Assembly: GCF_902497555.1 (NCBI RefSeq)
Contig: NZ_CABVGP010000001.1
Coordinates: forward strand, 3,328,501 to 3,392,500
Length of the DNA stretch: 64,000 nucleotides
From: Amycolatopsis camponoti
Lineage (GTDB): Bacteria > Actinomycetota > Actinomycetes > Mycobacteriales > Pseudonocardiaceae
Direction: 5' to 3'
The notes under the pieces: generated by a model
Told to the model about the DNA's origin: nothing
Seen by the model: the letters and a program-made list of their open reading frames with translations, nothing else
Database searches by the model: none
Program-made: the position numbers and the translations under genes
Part shown: positions 34,887 through 43,546 of the stretch, piece by piece
How the letters are laid out: the number at the start of each line of letters is the position of its first letter
Position numbering within the stretch: the stretch's first letter is position 1

Positions 34887-35897
34887 GTGAGCGTGGCGCT
34901 CAAGGTCGGTTATAAGGCGTCGGCGGAGCAGTTCGGGCCGCGGGACCTGGTCGAGTACGCGGTGCGTGCCGAAGAGGTCGGCCTCGACTCGGTCTGGGTG
35001 TCGGACCACTTCCTGCCGTGGCGGCACGAGGGTGGCCACGCGCCGTGGGCGCTGGCCTGGATGCCGGCGGTGGCCGAGCGGACGAAGCGGGTGCAGATCG
35101 GCACGAGCGTGCTGACCCCGACGTTCCGGTACAACCCGGCCGTGATCGCGCAGGCGTTCGCGACGATGTCGCTGCTGTCGAACGGCCGCGTGATCCTCGG
35201 CGTGGGGTCGGGCGAGGCGCTGAACGAGATCGCCGTTTCGGGGCGCGAGTGGCCGGAGTTCAAGGAGCGCTTCGCGCGGCTGCGTGAGTCGATCAAGCTG
35301 ATCCGCGAGCTGTGGACCAGCGACAACGTGAACTTCAAGGGCGACTACTACGAGCTGGTCGACGCGAAGATCTACGACCGCCCGGAGCAGCCGGTGCCGG
35401 TGTACATCGCCGCGGGCGGCCCGGTGGTGGCCAAGTACGCGGGCCGCGCGGGCGACGGGTTCATCTGCACGTCCGGCAAGGGCATGGACCTCTACACCGA
35501 GAAGCTGATGCCCGCGGTCCAGGAAGGCGCCGAGGCGGCCGGGAAGTCGCTCGAGGACGTCGACCGGACGATCGAGATCAAGCTGTCGTACGACCGCGAC
35601 CACGAGAAGGCGCTGGAGAACACGCGGTTCTGGGCGCCGCTGTCGCTGTCGGCGGAGCAGAAGCACAGCGTGACCTCGGCCGAGGAGATGGAACGGCTGG
35701 CCGACGAGCTGCCGATCGAGCAGGTCGCCAAGCGCTGGATCGTGGCGTCGGACCCGGACGAGGCCGTGGCGCAGATCAAGCCGTACCTGGACGCGGGGTT
35801 GAACCACCTGGTCTTCCACGGCCCGGGCCACGACCAGGAGCGCTTCCTGAGCCAGTTCTCCGAGGACGTGCTGCCGAAGCTGCGCGCCCTCGGCTGA
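34887..35897 (+). CDS. fgd: F420-dependent glucose-6-phosphate dehydrogenase
   Basis: 336 residues, luciferase-like fold. It oxidises glucose 6-phosphate while reducing coenzyme F420. The sequence follows mycobacterial FGD1 almost word for word: [60 protein letters not shown]. The phosphate-holding residues are kept: Lys in TSGKG, Lys in SAEQKHS and Arg in AKRWIV. It is the last gene of the HIP operon, following ipdC with no gap, an unusual place for fgd. It may supply F420H2 to reductases used in steroid breakdown. GGGAGG lies 4 nt before GTG 34887; GTG 34893 is an alternative. Confidence 0.9.
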   Translation: MSVALKVGYKASAEQFGPRDLVEYAVRAEEVGLDSVWVSDHFLPWRHEGGHAPWALAWMPAVAERTKRVQIGTSVLTPTFRYNPAVIAQAFATMSLLSNGRVILGVGSGEALNEIAVSGREWPEFKERFARLRESIKLIRELWTSDNVNFKGDYYELVDAKIYDRPEQPVPVYIAAGGPVVAKYAGRAGDGFICTSGKGMDLYTEKLMPAVQEGAEAAGKSLEDVDRTIEIKLSYDRDHEKALENTRFWAPLSLSAEQKHSVTSAEEMERLADELPIEQVAKRWIVASDPDEAVAQIKPYLDAGLNHLVFHGPGHDQERFLSQFSEDVLPKLRALG

Positions 35898-35912
35898 GCA
35901 TCGGCGCAAGTG

Positions 35913-35958
35913 GTCGTGAGTGAGAAACAGCGTTAGAACACTGTTTCTCACTCACGAC
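35913..35958. repeat. 46-bp palindromic element, copy 3, between convergent fgd and fadA6
   Basis: 22-bp arms with one central mismatch (CGTT versus AACA) around AG. It begins 15 bp after the fgd stop and overlaps the last codons of the minus-strand thiolase, whose TGA (35952-35954) lies inside the right arm. The hairpin probably ends both transcripts. Confidence 0.93.
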
Positions 35959-37106
35959 AGGCGTTCGATGATGGTGACGTTGGCGGTGCCGCCGCCTTCG
36001 CACATCGTCTGCAACCCGTAACGCCCCTCGCGGCGCTCCAGCTCGTGCAGGAGCGTCGCGAGGAGCTTCGTCCCGGTCGCCCCGATGGGGTGGCCGAGGG
36101 CGATGCCTCCGCCGTTGACGTTCACCCGCGAGGGGTCCGCGCCCGTTTCGTCCAGCCACGCCAGCACCACGCTCGCGAACGCCTCGTTGACCTCGAACAG
36201 GTCGATGTCCTCGATCGCGAGCCCGGTCTTCCGGAGCGCGTGGGACGTCGCCGGGATCGGGCCGGTCAGCATCCACACCGGGTCCGCCGCGCGGACCGAC
36301 AAGTGGTGGATGCGGGCCCGTGGCGTCAGGTTGTGCTCCTTCACGAACGCCTCCGACGCCACCAGCGCCGCACTCGCGCCGTCGGAGATCTGGCTGGCCA
36401 CCGCCGCCGTCAGACGGGACTCCGGGGCGAGCGGCTTCAGGCCGCGCATCCGCTCCAACGACGTGTCCCGGCGTGGCCCTTCGTCCTGCTCGAAGCCGTC
36501 GACCGGCGCGATTTCCGCGTCGAACCTCCCGGAGTCGATGGCGGAGAGGGCCCGCTGGTGGCTGCGGAACGCGTACTCCTCCATCGCTTCCCGGCTGATG
36601 TCCCAGTGCGAAGCGATCATGTCGGCGCTGCGGAACTGCGACACATCGACACTGCCGTAGCGCTCCTGCCAGCCCTTCGAGCCGGAAAACGGATCGTCGA
36701 AGCCGTACTCGCGCCCGGCGAGCATCGCCGCGCTGATCGGGATGCGGCTCATGTTCTGCACACCGCCGGCCAGCACCAGGTCCTGCGTCCCCGACATGAC
36801 CGCCTGCGCGGCGAAGTGGACAGCCTGCTGGCTCGACCCGCACTGCCGGTCGATCGTCACCCCGGGCACGTGGTCCGGGAACCCGGCGGCCAGCCACGCC
36901 GTCCGCGCGATGTTGCCCGACTGCGGGCCCAGGGTGTCCGTGCAGCCGAGGATGACGTCGTCGACGAGGTCCGGGTCGACGCCCGCGCGCTCGACGACCG
37001 CGCGGATGACGTGCGCGCCGAGGTCGGCGGAGTGCCACCCGGACAGCGCGCCGCCGCGCCGGCCGACCGGGGTGCGGACCGCGTCGAGGAGGAAGGCTTC
37101 GGGCAC
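35952..37106 (-). CDS. fadA6: Acetyl-CoA acetyltransferase/thiolase of steroid-ring catabolism
   Basis: 384 residues. Thiolase with nucleophile Cys in DRQCGSSQQAVH, NEAFAS, the His in NGGGIALGHPIGATG and the second Cys in CEGGG. In the KstR2-type cluster FadA6 cleaves the beta-keto acyl-CoA formed after ring C opening. GTG 37106 follows AGGAGC; the open frame continuing to 37544 is antisense-like and overlaps ipdF. It lies 8 bp downstream of ipdF in a three-gene operon. The stop codon is provided by the palindromic element. Confidence 0.88.
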   Translation of the reverse strand: MPEAFLLDAVRTPVGRRGGALSGWHSADLGAHVIRAVVERAGVDPDLVDDVILGCTDTLGPQSGNIARTAWLAAGFPDHVPGVTIDRQCGSSQQAVHFAAQAVMSGTQDLVLAGGVQNMSRIPISAAMLAGREYGFDDPFSGSKGWQERYGSVDVSQFRSADMIASHWDISREAMEEYAFRSHQRALSAIDSGRFDAEIAPVDGFEQDEGPRRDTSLERMRGLKPLAPESRLTAAVASQISDGASAALVASEAFVKEHNLTPRARIHHLSVRAADPVWMLTGPIPATSHALRKTGLAIEDIDLFEVNEAFASVVLAWLDETGADPSRVNVNGGGIALGHPIGATGTKLLATLLHELERREGRYGLQTMCEGGGTANVTIIERLS

Positions 37107-37114
37107 GGGAGCTC

Positions 37115-37885
37115 CTAGGGGTGCTGGCTGGAGACGGAGACGACTTCGCCGGTGAGGTAGCTCGCGTAGTCGCTGGCGAGGAAGACCATGACGTTGGCCA
37201 CCTCCCACGGCTCGGCGGCGCGGCCGAACGCCTCGCGTCGGGTGAGGTCTTCGAGGAGTTCGTCGCTGGTCACCTTGGCCAGGAAGGGATGCATGGCCAG
37301 GCTCGGGGCGACGGCGTTGATCCGGACGCCGTGGCCGGCCGCGTCCAGCGCCGAACACCGGGTCAGCGCCATGACGCCGGCCTTGGCGGCGGCGTAGTGC
37401 GCCTGCCCGGCTTGGGCGCGCCAGCCGATGACCGACGCGTTGTTGACGATCGCCCCGCCGCCGCCCTGGGCGACGAACTGCCGCAGCGCCGCGCGCGTGC
37501 ACCGGAAAGTCCCGGTGAGCGTGATGTCCAGAACGCGGGACCACTCGTCGTCGGCCATGTCCAGCACGGACTTCGTGCCGCCCAGCCCGGCGTTGTTCAC
37601 CATGACGTCGAGGCGTCCGAAGTGGCCGACCGCGCTGTCGATGAGGGCCTGGACCTGCTCTTCCTTCGTGACGTCGCAGGGAATCGCGTGCACCTTGCCG
37701 AGTTCGGCCAGCTCGGCCGCCTTCTCACCGAGCCGTCGTTCGTGCCAATCCGAGATGACGACGCTCGCGCCCTCTTCCAGGCAGCGGCGAGCCACGGCCG
37801 AGCCGATACCGGTGCCGGCCGCGGCGGTGACCACGACGACCTTCCCGGACAGCAGGTCGTGGCCGGTCGGGTACTGGGGGATCAC
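37115..37885 (-). CDS. ipdF: Short-chain dehydrogenase IpdF
   Basis: 256 residues. TAAAGTGIGSAVARRCLEEGA cofactor loop, NNAGLGG, catalytic Ser in NNASVIGW, and YAAAK. It sits between fadE30 and fadA6 exactly as ipdF (Rv3559c) does, where the enzyme acts on the 5-hydroxyl/keto group of CoA-bound HIP derivatives. The GTG start overlaps the fadE30 stop (GTGA), so the two are coupled. Confidence 0.85.
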   Translation of the reverse strand: MIPQYPTGHDLLSGKVVVVTAAAGTGIGSAVARRCLEEGASVVISDWHERRLGEKAAELAELGKVHAIPCDVTKEEQVQALIDSAVGHFGRLDVMVNNAGLGGTKSVLDMADDEWSRVLDITLTGTFRCTRAALRQFVAQGGGGAIVNNASVIGWRAQAGQAHYAAAKAGVMALTRCSALDAAGHGVRINAVAPSLAMHPFLAKVTSDELLEDLTRREAFGRAAEPWEVANVMVFLASDYASYLTGEVVSVSSQHP

Positions 37886-39027
37886 GGGCGTGCCTCCCTC
37901 GGCAGGCCGAGCACGCGCTCGGCGATGATGTTCCGCTCGATCTCGTCCGACCCGCCGTAGATGGTGTCGGCGCGGGTGAACAGGTAGAGCCGCTGGGCGT
38001 CGTCCAGCTCGGCGCCGTCCGCGGTCAGGGACCGGGCGCCGCGGGCGCGCATCGCCAGCTCACCGAGCCCGCGGTGCCACTGCGCCCACAGCAGCTTCCC
38101 GACGGCGACCTCCGGCCCGGCCGGGCGGCCGAGCGTCCGCAGCGCGTGCGCGCGCAGGACCCGCAGGCCGATCCGGGCGCGGGTGAGGTCGGTGCGCAGC
38201 AGCGGGTCGTCGTAGGTGCCGAGCCGCTTCGCTTCGGCGACGATGTCGTCGAGTTCGCGGCGGAAGCCGATCTGCTGGCCGAGCGTCGAGACGCCGCGTT
38301 CGAAGCCGAGGGTGGCCATCGCGATCCGCCAGCCCTCGCCGGGCTCGCCGACGACCAGCTCGGCCGACGTGCGGGCGTCGTCGAAGAAGACTTCGTTGAA
38401 CTCAGACGTGCCGGTCAGCTGCTGGATCGGCCGCACGGTGACGCCGTCCTGGCGCAGCGGCACCAGGAGGTAGGAGAGGCCGTGGTGGCGCTGCGACCCC
38501 GGTTCGGTGCGGGCCACGACAAAGCACCAGTCGGCTACGTGGGCCAGGGACGTCCAGATCTTCTGGCCGTTGATCACCCAGTCGCCGTCGCGCCGGACAG
38601 CCGACGTCGAGACGGCGGCGAGGTCGGAGCCGGCGCCGGGCTCGGAGTAGCCCTGGCACCACAGCTCCTCGACGGCGACGATCTTCGGCAGGAACCGTTT
38701 CCGCTGTTCGGGCGAGCCGAAGGCGATGAGGGTCGGGCCGAGCAGCTGCTCGCCGATGTGGTTGACGCGCGCGGGCGCGCCGGACGCCGCGTACTCCTCG
38801 TGGAAGGCGACCTGCTCGTCGAGGGACAAGCCGCGCCCGCCGTGCTCGACCGGCCAGCCGACGCACGTCCAGCCCGCGGCGGCCAGGTGGCGTTCCCAGG
38901 CCAGGCGCAGGTCGAACGCCTCGTGCTCGCGTCCCGGCCCGCCGAGACCGCGCACCGCGGCGAACTCGCCGGTCAGGTTGTCCGCGAGCCAGCCCGCGAC
39001 CTCGCGGCGGAATCGCGTCGGTTCCAC
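37882..39027 (-). CDS. fadE30: Acyl-CoA dehydrogenase FadE30
   Basis: 381 residues. FAD-dependent acyl-CoA dehydrogenase: WCQGYSEPGAGSDLAAVST, NGQKIWTSLAHVADW and the C-terminal IYGGSDEIERNIIAERVLG. In M. tuberculosis FadE30 desaturates the propionate side chain of 5-OH-HIP-CoA, the first beta-oxidation step of this pathway. GTG 39027 has AGGAGG 6 nt upstream; the longer frame to 39060 would remove the promoter region. It is divergent from fadD3 and shares one KstR-type box. Confidence 0.87.
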   Translation of the reverse strand: MEPTRFRREVAGWLADNLTGEFAAVRGLGGPGREHEAFDLRLAWERHLAAAGWTCVGWPVEHGGRGLSLDEQVAFHEEYAASGAPARVNHIGEQLLGPTLIAFGSPEQRKRFLPKIVAVEELWCQGYSEPGAGSDLAAVSTSAVRRDGDWVINGQKIWTSLAHVADWCFVVARTEPGSQRHHGLSYLLVPLRQDGVTVRPIQQLTGTSEFNEVFFDDARTSAELVVGEPGEGWRIAMATLGFERGVSTLGQQIGFRRELDDIVAEAKRLGTYDDPLLRTDLTRARIGLRVLRAHALRTLGRPAGPEVAVGKLLWAQWHRGLGELAMRARGARSLTADGAELDDAQRLYLFTRADTIYGGSDEIERNIIAERVLGLPREARP

Positions 39028-39070
39028 GCACGCCTCCTTGCTGCCGGGCCGGTCCGGCACCTAGGCTAAT

Positions 39071-39088
39071 GAGAACACGTTCTAGTTT
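39071..39088. promoter_or_regulatory. KstR-type box and -10 between divergent fadE30 and fadD3
   Basis: GAGAACACGTTCTA (39071-39084) agrees with TnnAACnnGTTnnA except for the first base. TAGTTT (39083-39088) is the likely fadD3 -10, the same box/-10 overlap as at 29846. One box can serve both divergent transcripts. Confidence 0.65.
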
Positions 39089-39109
39089 GCCGGTCCAGAG
39101 GAGGGTGTG

Positions 39110-40642
39110 GTGGGTCAGACCACGATCCCGGCCGTCGTCCGCGATGCCGCCGCGAAGTTCGGGTCGTCCGAGGCACTGGTCGACGGGGCGCTCCGGCTCG
39201 GTTTCGACGACCTTCTGGAACGTGTTCAGTCGGTCGCGCGGGCCTTCCTCGCCCGCGGTCTCCGGCCCGGCGACCGCGTCGCGATCATCCTCCCGAACAC
39301 CCACCACTGGGTGCTCACGGCGCTGGGCGCGCTCTACGCGGGCGCGACCCTGGTGCCGGTCAACACCCGGTTCACCGCCGCCGAGACCGTGGACCTGCTG
39401 GTCCGCAGCCGGGCGAAAGCCCTGGTCGTCGCGGCCGACTTCCTCGGCACCGACCGCCACGCGGCGATCGTCGCGACCGGCGCGGACCTGCCCGGCCTCG
39501 GCACGGTCGTCCGGGTCGCCCTGGAACAGCCCCACCGGCCGGTCGGAGACGCGCTCGGCTGGGACGAGTTCCTGGATCTCGCCGAGCGCGTGCCCCTCGC
39601 GGAAGCCGAGGCGCGCGCGGACGCGGTCGAGCCGGACGACGTGAGCGACATCCTGTTCACCTCCGGCACGACCGGCCGCTCGAAGGGCGTGCTGTCGGCC
39701 CACCGGCAGGTCGTCGGCGTCGCCGCGGCCTGGGCGGAGTGCGGCCGGGTCACCGCCGGCGACCGGTACCTGGTGATCAACCCGTTCTTCCACAGCTTCG
39801 GCTACAAGGCCGGGATCGTCGTCGGCCTGCTGACCGGCGCGACCCTCGTGCCGCAGGCCGTGTTCGACGTGCGTGCCGCGCTGGACCTGATCGAGAAGGA
39901 GCGGATCTCGGTGCTGCCGGGCGCGCCGACGATCTTCCAGTCCCTGCTGCACGAGTCCGGACGCGGCGACCTGTCCTCCCTGCGGCTCGCGGTCACCGGC
40001 GCCGCCGACGTGCCGGCGTCGCTGGTCCGGCGCATGCGCTCCGAGCTGGGCTTCGACGTCGTCCTCACCGCGTACGGTCTCACCGAAGCCGTGGTCGTGA
40101 CGATGTGCCGCCCGGGCGACGACGCCGAGCTGGTCGCGAAGACGTCCGGCCGCGCGACCGCCGGGTTCGAGGTCGGGATCCACGGCTCGCCGGGCGAAGT
40201 GGTCCTGCGGGGACCGAACGTGATGCTCGGTTACCTCGACGACCCCGAAGCGACCGCGAAAGCCGTCGACGAGGACGGCTGGCTGCACACCGGCGACGTC
40301 GGCGAGCTGGACGACGCGGGGAACCTCACCCTCACCGGCCGGCTCAAGGACATGTACATCTGCGGTGGCTTCAACGTCTACCCGGCCGAGGTCGAGCACG
40401 CGCTCACCGAACTGGACGGCGTCCGCGACGTCGCCGTGACCGGCGTCCCGGACGAGCGGCTCGGCGAGGTCGGCCGGGCCTTCGTCGTCGGCGCCGGCCT
40501 CACCGAAGCCGACGTGCTCGCCTTCTGCCGCGAACGGCTCGCCAACTACAAGACCCCGCGGTCCGTCGTGTTCCTCGACGCGCTGCCCCGCAACGCTTCC
40601 GGCAAGGTGCTGAAGCGGCTGCTCAGTGAGGAGACGAAATGA
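39110..40642 (+). CDS. fadD3: HIP-CoA synthetase FadD3
   Basis: 510 residues. AMP-forming ligase with FTSGTTGRSKGVLSAHRQ, FFHSFGYKAG, AYGLTEAVV, HTGDVGELD, MYICGGFNVYPAEVE and NASGKVLKR. FadD3 attaches CoA to HIP, the two-ring propionate left from steroid degradation, and so commits it to this pathway. AGGAGG (39099-39104) is better spaced to GTG 39110 than to GTG 39107. The stop overlaps the hydratase start (ATGA). It heads the five-gene operon that ends with fadE33. Confidence 0.88.
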   Translation: MGQTTIPAVVRDAAAKFGSSEALVDGALRLGFDDLLERVQSVARAFLARGLRPGDRVAIILPNTHHWVLTALGALYAGATLVPVNTRFTAAETVDLLVRSRAKALVVAADFLGTDRHAAIVATGADLPGLGTVVRVALEQPHRPVGDALGWDEFLDLAERVPLAEAEARADAVEPDDVSDILFTSGTTGRSKGVLSAHRQVVGVAAAWAECGRVTAGDRYLVINPFFHSFGYKAGIVVGLLTGATLVPQAVFDVRAALDLIEKERISVLPGAPTIFQSLLHESGRGDLSSLRLAVTGAADVPASLVRRMRSELGFDVVLTAYGLTEAVVVTMCRPGDDAELVAKTSGRATAGFEVGIHGSPGEVVLRGPNVMLGYLDDPEATAKAVDEDGWLHTGDVGELDDAGNLTLTGRLKDMYICGGFNVYPAEVEHALTELDGVRDVAVTGVPDERLGEVGRAFVVGAGLTEADVLAFCRERLANYKTPRSVVFLDALPRNASGKVLKRLLSEETK

Positions 40643-41484
40643 GCGAGGACGTCGTCCGCTACGAGCGCCGCGGGCCGGTCGCCGTGGTCACGATGAACCG
40701 GCCCGAGTACCGCAACGCCCAGAACTCGGCGATGACCTACGCCCTCGACGACGCTTTCGCGCGCGCCGTGAACGACGCCGAAGTCAAGGTGATCGTGCTG
40801 GCGGGGGCGGGCAAGCACTTCTCCGCCGGGCACGACATCGGCACCCCCGGCCGGGACGTGGACCAGACGTTCGACCGGCGTTCGGTGCTGTGGTGGGACC
40901 ACACCGACCGGGCCGGCGGCGACCAGCGGTTCGCCCGCGAGTCCGAGGTCTACCTGGGCATGTGCCGGCGGTGGCGGGAGATCCCCAAGCCGATGATCGC
41001 GAGCGTCCAGGGTGCCTGCATCGCGGGCGGGCTGATGCTCGCGTGGGTCTGCGACCTGATCGTGGCCTCCGACGACGCGTTCTTCGCCGACCCGGTGGTA
41101 CGCATGGGCATTCCGGGCGTCGAGTACTTCGCGCACCCGTGGGTGCTCGGGCCTCGCGCGGCGAAGGAAGTCCTGTTCACCGGCGAGCGCTTCACCGTCC
41201 AGCAGGCCAAGGAATGGGGGATGATCACCCGGATCGTCCCGCGTGCGGAGCTGGAACAGCACACCCTCGAACTCGCGGAGAAGATCGGCGAGATGCCCCA
41301 GTTCGGCCTTGCCCTGGCGAAGAAAGCCGTCAACCAGGCCGAAGACCTGATGGGCCTGCGGTCCGGAATGGACTCCGTGTTCGGGCTCCACCACCTGGCG
41401 CACGCCCACAACGCGGAGACGTCCGAAGACTCGCTCGGCGGGCAGTCCGCGCGGTCCATGCGCGACGCGAACAAGGGGTCCTGA
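40639..41484 (+). CDS. Enoyl-CoA hydratase family protein
   Basis: 281 residues. Crotonase fold: AGKHFSAGHDIGTPGRD and QGACIAGGLMLAWVCDLIVASDD form the oxyanion hole, followed by DPVVRMGIPGVEYFAHPWVLGPRAA. It is overlapped by fadD3 and fadE31. In M. tuberculosis fadD3 is directly followed by fadE31, so this hydratase is an addition to the standard order. It probably hydrates the enoyl-CoA made by one of the FadE proteins, with hydrolase activity the alternative. Confidence 0.85.
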   Translation: MSEDVVRYERRGPVAVVTMNRPEYRNAQNSAMTYALDDAFARAVNDAEVKVIVLAGAGKHFSAGHDIGTPGRDVDQTFDRRSVLWWDHTDRAGGDQRFARESEVYLGMCRRWREIPKPMIASVQGACIAGGLMLAWVCDLIVASDDAFFADPVVRMGIPGVEYFAHPWVLGPRAAKEVLFTGERFTVQQAKEWGMITRIVPRAELEQHTLELAEKIGEMPQFGLALAKKAVNQAEDLMGLRSGMDSVFGLHHLAHAHNAETSEDSLGGQSARSMRDANKGS

Positions 41485-42614
41485 TGGACCTCGACATCGA
41501 CGAGGTGTCGGAGACCTTCCGGGCCGAGGCGCGCGAATGGCTGGCTTCGCATGTGCGGACGCTGCCGTCGATGGACACCGCCGAAGGGTTCGAGGCGCAC
41601 CGTGAGTGGGAGGCCGAACTCGCGGAAGCGCGGTGGTCGGTCGTTTCGTGGCCACGCGAGTACCACGGCCGGGACGCGTCGATGCTGCAGTGGCTGCTGT
41701 TCGAGGAGGAGTACTACGCCTCCGGTGCGCCTGGCCGGGTGAGCCAGAACGGCATCTTCATGCTCGGGCCGACGCTGTTCGCCCACGGCACGCAGGAGCA
41801 GCGTGACCGGGTCTTGCCCGCGATGGCGACGGGCGAGCAGGTGTGGGCGCAGGCGTGGTCGGAACCCGAGGCGGGCAGCGACATCGCGGCGTTGCGCAGC
41901 ACGGCGGCGCGGACCGACGGCGGCTGGCTGCTGTCCGGGCAGAAGACGTGGAGTTCGCGGGCGTCCTTCGCCGACCGCGCGTTCGGGCTGTTCCGGACCG
42001 ACCCGGAAGCGCAACGCCACCACGGGCTGACGTACTTCATGGCCGACCTGCGCGCCGAGGGCGTGACGGTCCGGCCGATCCCGCAGCTGGACGGCGAACC
42101 CGGCTTCGCGGAGATCTTCTTCGACGACGTCTTCGTGCCCGACGAAGACGTGATCGGCGAGGTCGGGCAGGGCTGGCGCGTCGCGATGACGACCGCCAAC
42201 AACGAACGTGGACTGTCTCTGCGCAGCCCCGGCCGGTTCCTCGCCGCGGCCGCCCGCCTCGTGGACCTGTGGCGTTCGCAGGACTCGCCACTGTCCACCC
42301 GGGACCGGGTCGCCGAAGCCTGGATCGGTGCCCGCGCCTACCAGCTCTACACCTACGGCACGGTGAGCCGCCTCGCCGACGGCGGTGAGCTGGGCCCGGA
42401 GTCCAGCGTGAACAAGCTGTTCTGGTCGCACCTGGACGTCGACCTCCACGAGACGGCCCTGGACGTGCTCGGCCCGGCCGCCGAGACGAACCGGGACTGG
42501 GTGGACGGCTACCTGTTCTCCCTCGCCGGGCCGATCTACGGCGGTACCGACCAGATCCAGCGCAACACGATCGCCGAACGGCTGCTGAAACTGCCGAGGG
42601 AGCCGCGCCGATGA
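41484..42614 (+). CDS. fadE31: Acyl-CoA dehydrogenase FadE31
   Basis: 376 residues. QAWSEPEAGSDIAALRS and SGQKTWSSRASFADRAFGL for FAD and substrate binding; the C-terminal IYGGTDQIQRNTIAERLL has Gln where many homotetrameric members have Glu. In M. tuberculosis the FadE31/32/33 proteins work as hetero-oligomers with divided active sites on ring-opened steroid acyl-CoAs. TGATG overlap with the hydratase and ATGA overlap with fadE32. Confidence 0.85.
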   Translation: MDLDIDEVSETFRAEAREWLASHVRTLPSMDTAEGFEAHREWEAELAEARWSVVSWPREYHGRDASMLQWLLFEEEYYASGAPGRVSQNGIFMLGPTLFAHGTQEQRDRVLPAMATGEQVWAQAWSEPEAGSDIAALRSTAARTDGGWLLSGQKTWSSRASFADRAFGLFRTDPEAQRHHGLTYFMADLRAEGVTVRPIPQLDGEPGFAEIFFDDVFVPDEDVIGEVGQGWRVAMTTANNERGLSLRSPGRFLAAAARLVDLWRSQDSPLSTRDRVAEAWIGARAYQLYTYGTVSRLADGGELGPESSVNKLFWSHLDVDLHETALDVLGPAAETNRDWVDGYLFSLAGPIYGGTDQIQRNTIAERLLKLPREPRR

Positions 42615-43546
42615 AGTTCCAGCTGTCGCCGGAGCAGCGCCAGTTCTCCGCGTCGTTGCACGACCTGCTGGGCGGCGCGGACACCGCCGCGGTCGCCCGG
42701 GCGTGGGCCGCGGGTTCGCCCGAGCGCGGCCTGAAACTGCTGCGCGCCCTCGCCGACCTCGGTGTCCCCGCGTTGCTCGTCGGCGAAGGCCACGGCGGGC
42801 TCGGCGGCACCAGGGTCGACCTGGTCGTCGCCTTCGAAGCACTCGGCTACCACGCGGTGCCCGGCCCGCTGGTCGAGACGGCCGCCGTGGCCCCCGCGGT
42901 GCTGACCGGCGACCGGCTGGCCGCGCTCGCCGGCGGCGACCTCCTGGCCACGGTCGTCGCGCCGCCCGAAGTGCCGCTCGCCCTGGACGCGGACGTCGCC
43001 GGGGTGGTGCTCGACCTCGACGAAGGGGAGGTCTCCGACGTCGGGATCGACCTCGTGCGGTCGGTCGACCCGGCCCGGCGGCTGTTCCGGATCACCGGGA
43101 CCACCCGGACCACGGCGGCCGATCCGGCGGCGTTCGACCTGGGTGTCCTGGCCGTCTCCGCCCAGCTGCTCGGGGCGGGCCAGTGGCTCCTCGACGCCTC
43201 GGTCGCCTACGCCAAGCAGCGCAGCCAGTACGGCCGCGCCATCGGCGAGTACCAGGCGGTCAAGCACCTGCTGGCCGACGTCGTGACGCAGCTCGAACTC
43301 GCCCGGCCGCTGCTCTACGGCGCGGCCGTCGCCGGCGAGACGTTCACCCGGGACGTCTCGGCGGCGAAGGTCATGGCCGGCGACGCCGCGTACCTCGCCG
43401 CGCGCACGGCCCTGCAGGTGCACGGCGCCATCGGCTACACCGCCGAACACGACCTCGGCCTGCGGCTGACGAAGGTGCGGGCCCTGGCCGGCGCCTGGGG
43501 AACCGGGGCGTTCCACCGTGAGCGCGTCCTGGCCGGTCTGCGATGA
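42611..43546 (+). CDS. fadE32: Acyl-CoA dehydrogenase-like FadE32
   Basis: 311 residues, shorter than a standard acyl-CoA dehydrogenase. The N-terminal helical domain is present (MKFQLSPEQRQFSASLHDLL) and the C-terminal bundle is clear (AKQRSQYGRAIGEYQAVKHLLADVV, HGAIGYTAEHDLGLRLTKV), while the middle beta domain is reduced. This is the pattern of the FadE32-type partner subunit in heteromeric dehydrogenases. ATGA overlaps on both sides support coupled synthesis with FadE31 and FadE33. Confidence 0.83.
   Translation: MKFQLSPEQRQFSASLHDLLGGADTAAVARAWAAGSPERGLKLLRALADLGVPALLVGEGHGGLGGTRVDLVVAFEALGYHAVPGPLVETAAVAPAVLTGDRLAALAGGDLLATVVAPPEVPLALDADVAGVVLDLDEGEVSDVGIDLVRSVDPARRLFRITGTTRTTAADPAAFDLGVLAVSAQLLGAGQWLLDASVAYAKQRSQYGRAIGEYQAVKHLLADVVTQLELARPLLYGAAVAGETFTRDVSAAKVMAGDAAYLAARTALQVHGAIGYTAEHDLGLRLTKVRALAGAWGTGAFHRERVLAGLR

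Noticed and set aside
39217..39230. TGGAACGTGTTCAG, another KstR-like sequence inside fadD3
   Set aside because: The last fixed base fails, it lies within coding sequence (LERVQS) and has no nearby promoter; probably chance.
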